This document shows positions 48,832 through 55,258 of a stretch of 55,258 nucleotides of DNA, piece after piece. Positions within the stretch are counted from its first letter, which is position 1; each line of letters begins with the position of its first letter. This DNA is from Alcaligenaceae bacterium (GTDB taxonomy: Bacteria; Pseudomonadota; Gammaproteobacteria; Burkholderiales; Burkholderiaceae_B): NCBI GenBank assembly GCA_013416395.1, contig JACCEP010000019.1, positions 1-55,258 on the forward strand, given 5' to 3'. The notes under the pieces are model-generated. The model saw only the letters and a list, made by a program, of their open reading frames with translations, was not told the origin of the DNA and did not search any database. The position numbers and the translations under genes are program-made.

Positions 48832-48984
48832 GGTTTGTTCCATATTGGGTGTGTAGACGAATACGTTAGGCGTTGCGTCATGCTTTAATCACGCATGCGA
48901 AGGCTTCTCTATAATACCGGGTTGCCAATCCTGGCGGTCGGGGGTTGTGTCAAAATATAGTCTGTTTCAGGAGACGAGATCCTC

Positions 48985-51360
48985 GTGCGTTCGGTTTTGT
49001 GGGCAATTCTAATCGCGTTCGGCAGTGTGCCGGCGGCGCAGGCGCAACAGCCGGCGTCGGGAACGCTGTCGTCCCTCACCTCCAGCGGCCTCACTGTTGC
49101 TCCCAAGCTAAATCTGCACCAAAATATTAATGAAGACGAAATGTCTTCCTTTCTGGTTGCTGACAAGATCGAAACCGATCAAAGCGGCAAGGTCATCATG
49201 ACCGGCAACGCTGAGGTGCGTCGTATTGATTCGGTGGTAAAGGGCGACTACATCGACTATGACCGCAGCACCGGCGAAGCCCGTGTGCGAGGCAACGGCC
49301 TCATCATGCGTGACGCCACCATTGTGCAGGGCTCAGAGCTCGACTACAACATTAACAGCGAAACGGGTGAAGTTACTGATCCCAATTTCTGGCTGGGTTC
49401 GACGGGTGGTGCAGGCAAGGCGGCGCACGCTGACATCTTGAGCCGCACCCGGCTGCGACTTACTGATGTTAATTACTCTGGCTGTCCTTGTCCCGATCCG
49501 GCCTGGTATATCTCATCGCAGCAAGTCGATCTTGATTTTGATAAAAACGAAGGCATCGCCCGCAACGGCGTGTTGTACTTCAAGAAAGTACCCATTCTGT
49601 ATTCGCCCTATCTGACGTTTCCGGTCAAAAAAGAGCGTAAATCGGGGTTGCTGGTGCCCACTTACGGGGCGTCATCCAATAGTGGGTTCGATCTCTCAAT
49701 ACCGTATTACTTCAATATTGCCCCTAACTACGATGCCACGCTTACGCCTCGCTACCTCAGCAAACGCGGTGTTCAATTGGGCGGGCAATTTCGCTATCTA
49801 GGGCGTAAATACAGCGGTCAGCTCGACGGCACCTGGCTGGGCCGCGACCATGTTACTGGTGAAGACCGCTGGATGCTGCTCGGTCAGCACCAACAGAATC
49901 TGGGTAATGGGTTCAATGCCTATCTCGATTATCGGCGTGTGTCAGACGACGATTATTTTCGTGATTTCTCGTCATTTGGCATGAGTGACGCGTCTGTCAA
50001 TTATTTACCCAGTTCGGCGCGCGTTACCTGGAGCGGCTACAAATATTTCAGTGGCTCGTTGTCGGCATTCAAATACCAAACCTTGCAAGATAAAACCACC
50101 AACTATGAGCAGCCGCAGTTTGACAAACTGCCTGAGCTCTACATGCGTGCTGCGCGATATAACTGGGGTGGGTTTGATGTCGTGTCTGAAAATTACGCCA
50201 CACGCTTTAGCATGCCTTTTTATTCGGGCAGACTGTCCAAGTTTGATTACTGGCGCAATCATCACATTGCACCCGATGGTACGCGCCTTAGTTCGTACAC
50301 AACGATAGCCTACCCCATTGTGCGTGCAGGTTGGTATGTAACGCCCAAGATGGGTTTGCACATGAGCCAGTACAATACCAATTGGTATGGAGCCGATACA
50401 GGTTTTGTGGGGCGTCCAGATTCGCAAAGCCGTGTGCTGCCCATTATGTCGCTTGATACCGGCATGACCTTTGAGCGCAATACCACGCTGTTCGGCAATG
50501 ACTCCATTCAAACCCTTGAGCCTCGTGTGTATTATCTGAATGTCCCGTATCGGGATCAATCAGATATCCCCATCTATGACACCAGCATTGCCTCATTCAA
50601 TTATGCTCAGGCCTTTGGTGAGAATATTTTCAGCGGTGGCTGGGATCGTATTTCCAATGCAAACCAGTTGACTATCGGTCTGACATCGCGCTGGCTCGAC
50701 GCTGAAAGTGGCTTTGAACGCGTGTCGCTGTCTGCTGCCCAGCGGCTGTACTTTGAGGATCAGCGTGTCACTCTGGGCGCAGAAGCACCCCGCACAAACA
50801 CGCGGTCAGATTATCTTGTTGGTGCCAGTGCTGCGCTAACCGACAAATTCAATGTGCGGTTCGACGCGCAATTTAACCCAGAGTCGCGCGAACGCAATCG
50901 CATGTCGGCAGGGGTTCGCTGGAGCCCCAAACGTCTGACCTCATTGTCGGTATCGTATCGTTATGAACGTGACCCGCTCATGGTTGCCAACCCTGACGTC
51001 TATGTGGATCCCGAAGATGATCGCACGCGTGAACAGATTAGCCTGGCGGGTCAATGGCCGTTGACCCGCAATCTGTATACCATGGGGCGCTTCGATTACT
51101 CATTACAAGAAAAGCGTAATACTCAGACCATTGTTGGTCTGGAGTATAAAGGCGACTGCTGCTGGACAGCGCGCATGGTGCTTCAGCGCTATGCCGTATC
51201 CCGCGGTGACACCAATACCGCAGTATTTTTCCAGCTGGAGCTGGCCGGACTCGGGTCTCTTGGTACCGACCCAATGCGGCTGCTTAGCGACAGAGTTATC
51301 GGATACGAGCCGGTAACTCCTCCTATATCTGAAAAAACGACCTTCGAGAGGTATGAATAA
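48985..51360 (+). CDS. lptD: LPS-assembly outer membrane protein LptD
   Basis: Inserts LPS into the outer leaflet of the outer membrane together with LptE. The 791 residues have a signal peptide (cut near AQA-QQP, residue 20), an N-terminal jellyroll (about 45-190, OstA-like, with VADKIETDQSGKVIMTGNAEV and DYIDYD), the conserved VPILYSPYLTFPVKKERKSGLLVPTYG, and a large C-terminal beta-barrel. Only four cysteines exist: C167 and C169 in SGCPCPDPAW and C725-C726 near the C-terminus. The N-terminal cysteine of E. coli LptD is absent. GTG start at 48985 with AGGAG 11 bases upstream. The stop overlaps the surA start by one base. Confidence 0.95.
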   Translation: MRSVLWAILIAFGSVPAAQAQQPASGTLSSLTSSGLTVAPKLNLHQNINEDEMSSFLVADKIETDQSGKVIMTGNAEVRRIDSVVKGDYIDYDRSTGEARVRGNGLIMRDATIVQGSELDYNINSETGEVTDPNFWLGSTGGAGKAAHADILSRTRLRLTDVNYSGCPCPDPAWYISSQQVDLDFDKNEGIARNGVLYFKKVPILYSPYLTFPVKKERKSGLLVPTYGASSNSGFDLSIPYYFNIAPNYDATLTPRYLSKRGVQLGGQFRYLGRKYSGQLDGTWLGRDHVTGEDRWMLLGQHQQNLGNGFNAYLDYRRVSDDDYFRDFSSFGMSDASVNYLPSSARVTWSGYKYFSGSLSAFKYQTLQDKTTNYEQPQFDKLPELYMRAARYNWGGFDVVSENYATRFSMPFYSGRLSKFDYWRNHHIAPDGTRLSSYTTIAYPIVRAGWYVTPKMGLHMSQYNTNWYGADTGFVGRPDSQSRVLPIMSLDTGMTFERNTTLFGNDSIQTLEPRVYYLNVPYRDQSDIPIYDTSIASFNYAQAFGENIFSGGWDRISNANQLTIGLTSRWLDAESGFERVSLSAAQRLYFEDQRVTLGAEAPRTNTRSDYLVGASAALTDKFNVRFDAQFNPESRERNRMSAGVRWSPKRLTSLSVSYRYERDPLMVANPDVYVDPEDDRTREQISLAGQWPLTRNLYTMGRFDYSLQEKRNTQTIVGLEYKGDCCWTARMVLQRYAVSRGDTNTAVFFQLELAGLGSLGTDPMRLLSDRVIGYEPVTPPISEKTTFERYE

Positions 51361-52877
51361 TGCATAGACTGCCCGCCAAACGCTGGATTGTGTCTTTTTT
51401 GGTTGCCCTGGCGGGAGCCATATTGCTGCCAGGCACCTCCCTGTTAGCGAAGCCGGCAACGTCTTCTGTTAAGAGCCCTGCAGAGCCTGCAGTCAAGCCC
51501 GCCGGCGCCCAGTTTGTCGACGGCATTGCGGCTGTCGTCAACACCAACGTAATTACTTTGCAGCAGGTTAATGCCGAGATGCAGACTGCACGACAGCAGT
51601 TGCAGCATCAGAATATTCCGGTACCTGATGAGGCAACGTTACAAAAACAGGTATTGCAGCGCATGATCACGCAAGAGCTTCAGCGCCAGGAGGCAGAGCG
51701 CATGGGTATTCGGGTTTCCGAGGCGCAGCTTGCCCAGGCCGTGCAGGCCGTAGCGGGTCGCAATAATCTTACCGAGGCTCAGTTGCGACGCGAAATCGAA
51801 AAATCAGGCGTCAGCTGGGACCACTATCTCGACAGCGTGCGTACTGAGGTTCGCATGGATATGCTGCGCCAGCGCGCCGTCGACAGTACTGTCACCATAT
51901 CCGATGGCGAGATTGACTCGTTTCTGAAAAATCAGGATCGACAAGCTGGCCGTACACCTCAACAGGGTAGGCAACAGTCGGTTGCGCCATCGCGCGCGTC
52001 AGCCCAGTCTGGTCCTCAGATGCTGGGTATTGCCCAGATTCTGGTAGCCGTCCCCGAAGGCGCGACGGCCTCTCAGGTTGAGTCGTTGCGGCAAAAGGCC
52101 GAGGGCCTGCTGGCCCGAGTTCGTAGCGGTGCTGACTTCGCCGGCGTGGCTGCGGCCTCTTCAGATGGCCCGCAGGCACTTGAGGGCGGCAATTTGGGTG
52201 TGCGCCCCGTTGATGGTTGGCCCGATCTGTTTGTGCAGGCAACCCAGTCTCTGAAAGCAGGCGAAGTGGGTAAAGTTGTCCGCAGTGCTAATGGTTTCCA
52301 TATTCTCAAGGTAACTGCCAAGGGTGCCGCGTCGGCCCGGCCGCAGGCCAGGCCTGCGGCGCCACCTACGATTGCCGATGCATCGCCCACGCCGCAGCAG
52401 CAGGGGCCCATGATCGTCACGCAAACGCATGCACGCCACATTCTTATCAAGATCAGCAAGGTCATGTCTGATCAGGCCGCGCATGATCGCGTCGAACAAC
52501 TGCGTCAGCGCATTCTCAACGGTGAAAGCTTCGAAGACCTTGCCAAGCGTTATTCAGAAGACGCAAGTGCGCCACAGGGTGGTGATCTTGGCTGGCTTAC
52601 ACCTGGCGAAACCGTGCCAGCGTTTGAACAGGCCATGAATGCGCTGCAACCCGGTCAGGTCAGTGAACCAGTTCGTTCGCAGTTTGGCTGGCATCTCATT
52701 CAGGTGATCGAGCGCCGCAATAAAGACATGGGCGACGAGTTCAGGCGTATGGAGGCACGCAAAACGCTGTTCGAGCGGCGCATCGAGCCTGCGTACGAAG
52801 AATGGCTTAGCCAGTTGCGTGGTCATGCTTATATTGACAACCGCCTCGATCCCGAATCGAGCAGTGGCAGGCGTTAA
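51360..52877 (+). CDS. surA: Periplasmic chaperone/prolyl isomerase SurA
   Basis: Escorts outer-membrane proteins, including LptD, across the periplasm. The 505 residues have a signal peptide (about 1-31), the SurA N domain (about 50-185, with [19 protein letters not shown] and [21 protein letters not shown]) and two parvulin-type PpiC domains (about 220-325 and 355-465, the second with [11 protein letters not shown] and [20 protein letters not shown]). Linkers rich in Gln/Ala/Pro make it longer than E. coli SurA (428). Start overlaps the lptD stop (TAATG). rsmA follows after 4 bases; pdxA, which lies between them in E. coli, is missing here. Confidence 0.94.
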   Translation: MHRLPAKRWIVSFLVALAGAILLPGTSLLAKPATSSVKSPAEPAVKPAGAQFVDGIAAVVNTNVITLQQVNAEMQTARQQLQHQNIPVPDEATLQKQVLQRMITQELQRQEAERMGIRVSEAQLAQAVQAVAGRNNLTEAQLRREIEKSGVSWDHYLDSVRTEVRMDMLRQRAVDSTVTISDGEIDSFLKNQDRQAGRTPQQGRQQSVAPSRASAQSGPQMLGIAQILVAVPEGATASQVESLRQKAEGLLARVRSGADFAGVAAASSDGPQALEGGNLGVRPVDGWPDLFVQATQSLKAGEVGKVVRSANGFHILKVTAKGAASARPQARPAAPPTIADASPTPQQQGPMIVTQTHARHILIKISKVMSDQAAHDRVEQLRQRILNGESFEDLAKRYSEDASAPQGGDLGWLTPGETVPAFEQAMNALQPGQVSEPVRSQFGWHLIQVIERRNKDMGDEFRRMEARKTLFERRIEPAYEEWLSQLRGHAYIDNRLDPESSSGRR

Positions 52878-52881
52878 GACG

Positions 52882-53676
52882 ATGGTGCATCAGGCGCGCA
52901 AGCGATTCGGTCAGCATTTTCTCGTTGACCAGGGCGTTACGGAGTCCATCGTCAGGGCAATAGACCCAGGCCGCGATGATACGGTTATTGAAATCGGGCC
53001 TGGGCTTTCGGCCCTGACAGGGCCGCTGCTGCAATCGCTCAATCATTTGATTGTGGTTGAAATTGACCGTGATCTGGCGGCACGCCTGCGTAGGCAACAT
53101 CCGGCTGATCGGATCACTGTTATTGAAGGCGATGCACTAAAAACTGATTTTTCTGCGCTCGGAAGCCGTTTGCGTCTAGTGGGCAACTTGCCGTACAACA
53201 TTTCCAGCCCATTGTTGTTTCATTTAATCGATTGTGCTGATCAGGTCGTCGATCAACATTTTATGTTGCAACGCGAGGTTGTAGACCGCATGGTGGCCAA
53301 GCCTGCCACCGGCGACTATAGCCGCCTGTCTGTCATGCTGCAGTCGCGCTACCGCATGTTCAAGCTGTTTGATGTTGCGCCTGAAGCGTTTGATCCGCCA
53401 CCGCGGGTGGTGTCGGCCATTGTGCGTATGGTTCCGTTGCCAGAATCCAGGCCACGTCCGCGTAGCGACCGTGTATTTGCACGCGTCGTAGCGCGTGCAT
53501 TTGCTCAGCGGCGCAAGATGCTGCGTCGTGGGCTGGCAGATTGGGCTGAACACATCGACTGGGATGCGCTGGGTATACCCCCGACGGCTCGCGCCGAGGA
53601 GCTTTCCGTGTCGCAATTTATAGCACTGGCAGATTGTCTCCTGGATGCGGGCGTCATAAAGGCCGAAACCGCCTGA
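52882..53676 (+). CDS. rsmA: 16S rRNA dimethyladenosine transferase RsmA (KsgA)
   Basis: Dimethylates A1518 and A1519 of 16S rRNA late in small-subunit assembly. The 264 residues start [19 protein letters not shown] and contain the SAM site [26 protein letters not shown], the catalytic [12 protein letters not shown] and [24 protein letters not shown] 52882 is preferred over an upstream frame overlapping surA. The 156 bases to moeA contain two small inverted repeats (ACACATGG/CCATGTGT at 53747-53777 and GGCTGCA/TGCAGCC at 53805-53821, the latter followed by a T run at 53830), a possible weak terminator. Confidence 0.96.
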   Translation: MVHQARKRFGQHFLVDQGVTESIVRAIDPGRDDTVIEIGPGLSALTGPLLQSLNHLIVVEIDRDLAARLRRQHPADRITVIEGDALKTDFSALGSRLRLVGNLPYNISSPLLFHLIDCADQVVDQHFMLQREVVDRMVAKPATGDYSRLSVMLQSRYRMFKLFDVAPEAFDPPPRVVSAIVRMVPLPESRPRPRSDRVFARVVARAFAQRRKMLRRGLADWAEHIDWDALGIPPTARAEELSVSQFIALADCLLDAGVIKAETA

Positions 53677-53832
53677 GGGCAGTTCACGTGTTGTGAGAGA
53701 GGGCTGTTGGACGTATCCGCCTGCGGCTGATATGGCCGGCAGGCCAACACATGGGCGCAGAGGCCAGCACCATGTGTCGCAGGCAAGAAGAGCAGGTGAG
53801 CCCAGGCTGCACCTTGCAGCCCGGCGCACTTT

Positions 53833-55038
53833 TTATGAGAGCCAGTGTTTCAAGTCGTAGTAGCGCACCGTGGTGCCATCATCGACACGGGTGCCAGCTG
53901 GTATGCGGGCAAAGCCACTGGCCCAAGGCAACGAGCTTATGATGCCTGATCCTTGTTGAAAGTATGGCCGCAGGCGAGGCTGGTCGTCGGCCACGAACTC
54001 GGCATGAACACGCAGAAACTCTTCACGCTTTTCTTCAAAAGGCCTGTCAGCCATAATTTTGCCGAACTGCACATCTGGGATCACGGTGGCACGGCCCTGC
54101 ATGGTGCGAATCAGTGGCGTGACCAGTAAAGTGAACACGGCGAAGGCAGAAACGGGGTTGCCGGGCAGGCAGACAATGGGCTTGCTGCCGATGTGGGCGA
54201 GGGCTACGGGTTTGCCCGGTTTCATGAGTACGCGCCACAGGTCGAGTTTGCCTCCAGCCTGTTCGATGGCAGGCTTTACCAAGTCTTTTTCGCCGACTGA
54301 CACGCCGCCTACGGTCAGCACGACATCGCAGTCATTTAGCAGCGTGGACAAGGCGTTATCAAGTGATTCGGCGGTGTCCAGCGCATGCAATGCGTGTACA
54401 ACCTCGACCCCGAGGTTTTCTGCCATGGCTGTCAGCATGGGGCCATTAGAGTTATAGATGTTTTCATCGCTTCTTTCTTGCCCGGGCAGAATCAGCTCGT
54501 CACCTGTGGTCAGAATGCCCACACGTAGCGTTGGGTAAACATGCACTTCGGCATATCCTTGCGAAGCGAGCAGGGCGATTTCAGCGGGGCCCAGCAAGGT
54601 GCCCTTGGCAAATAGCTGTGCGTCAGTGGCAATGTCTTCACCCTGGCGGCGTATATGCGCGCCAAGTACAGGCGGGACTGAGATCGTAAAACCTTCTTCA
54701 GTTTCTGCGCCATCTTCTTGCATGACGACAGTATCTGCACCCTCAGGAATCAGGCTACCCGTAAAAAGCCGTATGCATTGACCTGGTTGTAGTGGCTCTG
54801 GGCGTACCCCGGCAAAGCAGCGCTGTTGTACGGGTAGAGGTTTGCCTGGCTCATAATCGGCCAGACGTATAGCATAACCGTCCATGGCGCTGTTGTCGGC
54901 CGGGGGCAGATCCAGCGATGCAAACAGAGTTTGCGCCAGAACCCGGCCTCTTGCCTTGCGTATCGGGCAGACTTCGGTGATGTTGGGAGGTGTACCGGCC
55001 GAGGCCATGCGGGCCTGGGCTTCATCGAATTCAAGCAT
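53833..55038 (-). CDS. moeA: Molybdopterin molybdenumtransferase MoeA
   Basis: Inserts molybdate into adenylylated molybdopterin to make molybdenum cofactor. The 401 residues follow the MoeA plan: PPADNSAMDGYAIR (about 45-58), FTGSLIPEGADTVVMQED, GEDI, the MoCF-type domain with VGILTTGDELILPG and NIYNSNGPML, TVGGVSVGEKDLVK, and CLPGNPVSAF. Start ATG 55038 has GGAG 9 bases upstream. No other cofactor genes adjoin it in this window. The 33/34-bp repeat array lies directly upstream, at its 5' side. Confidence 0.95.
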   Translation of the reverse strand: MLEFDEAQARMASAGTPPNITEVCPIRKARGRVLAQTLFASLDLPPADNSAMDGYAIRLADYEPGKPLPVQQRCFAGVRPEPLQPGQCIRLFTGSLIPEGADTVVMQEDGAETEEGFTISVPPVLGAHIRRQGEDIATDAQLFAKGTLLGPAEIALLASQGYAEVHVYPTLRVGILTTGDELILPGQERSDENIYNSNGPMLTAMAENLGVEVVHALHALDTAESLDNALSTLLNDCDVVLTVGGVSVGEKDLVKPAIEQAGGKLDLWRVLMKPGKPVALAHIGSKPIVCLPGNPVSAFAVFTLLVTPLIRTMQGRATVIPDVQFGKIMADRPFEEKREEFLRVHAEFVADDQPRLRPYFQQGSGIISSLPWASGFARIPAGTRVDDGTTVRYYDLKHWLS

Positions 55039-55070
55039 TTTAAAACACTCCAGAATGACCGGGGGCAGTT

Positions 55071-55258
55071 AGGTTTTGTCCGCTGGCGCGTCCAAACTCT
55101 TTTTAAGTTTTGTTCGCTGGCGCGTCCAAACCCTTTTTAGGTTTTGTCCGCTTCGCGTCCAACCCCTTTTTAGGTTTTGTCCGCTGGCGCGTCCAAATCC
55201 TTTTTAGGTTTTGTCCGCTTCGCGTCCAACCCCTTTTTAGGTTTTGTCCGCTGGCGCG
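55071..55258. repeat. 33/34-bp tandem repeat array, running off the window
   Basis: Units begin AGGTTTTGTCCGCTGGCGCG at 55071, 55105, 55139, 55172, 55206 and 55239, giving periods of 34, 34, 33, 34 and 33. Two variants alternate in the later part: CTGGCGCG and the one-base-shorter CTTCGCG, so the array has a 67-bp higher-order period. Copies are contiguous, so it is not a CRISPR. The array starts 33 bases upstream of moeA and continues beyond the right edge. Confidence 0.92.

Noticed and set aside
48844-48984. Sigma-E promoter before lptD
   Set aside because: A GTCAAA resembling a -10 element is present, but no GAACTT-like -35 at the right distance.
55071-55258. Possible CRISPR array with 33-34 base repeats
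   Set aside because: Units are contiguous variants of the same sequence, with no unique spacers between them.

Overview
The window looks like a chromosomal segment of a betaproteobacterium of the order Burkholderiales, most likely family Alcaligenaceae (the Bordetella / Achromobacter / Pusillimonas / Advenella group). The reasons are the gene order of the division and cell-wall (dcw) cluster, a single-ORF murE-murF fusion of the kind known from Bordetella, an M23 peptidase between lpxC and secA, and a class A RNase P RNA just upstream of mraZ. Genus cannot be settled from the sequence alone.

Layout. 1-62 is the 3' end of a 5S rRNA, so an rrn operon ends here, followed by a terminator and about 1.1 kb with no convincing gene but several repeats. 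1.2-7 kb carries a small membrane protein, a SWIB protein, an M20 amidohydrolase, dihydroorotase (pyrC) and the ABC-F ATPase uup. 7.0-7.45 kb is rnpB. 7.6-24.8 kb is the complete dcw cluster: mraZ (with MraZ boxes), rsmH, ftsL, ftsI, murEF, mraY, murD, ftsW, murG, murC, ddlB, ftsQ, ftsA, ftsZ. It is tightly packed, with many ATGA stop/start overlaps. lpxC, a DciA-like gene, an M23 peptidase and secA follow. 30.9-34.9 kb is a minus-strand group (suhB, M20 amidohydrolase, YciA-type thioesterase, mgtE). 35-40.5 kb holds mnmC, a GH31-like protein that appears to lack its catalytic acids, and a metallophosphoesterase. A tRNA-Lys(UUU) is followed by two ABC importers, metNIQ and glnHPQ. 46-55 kb holds a coiled-coil membrane protein, amgK-murU on the minus strand, lptD-surA-rsmA on the plus strand, and moeA.

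Function. Most of the window concerns envelope growth: lipid II synthesis (murE to murG), septation (fts genes), lipid A commitment (lpxC), LPS and outer-membrane protein assembly (lptD, surA), secretion (secA), and cell-wall sugar recycling (amgK, murU). No phage, insertion sequence, CRISPR array, toxin-antitoxin pair or other defence system was recognised.

The least ordinary features are small. Five intergenic spacers hold unrelated degenerate tandem repeats (about 10, 13, 14, 12/36 and 33/34 bp units). Three hairpins stand in a row between ftsZ and lpxC. The MraZ operator overlaps both its promoter and the ribosome-binding site. The GH31 homologue looks catalytically dead. GlnP carries an extra two-helix insertion. 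I did not find a clear undescribed multi-gene system.
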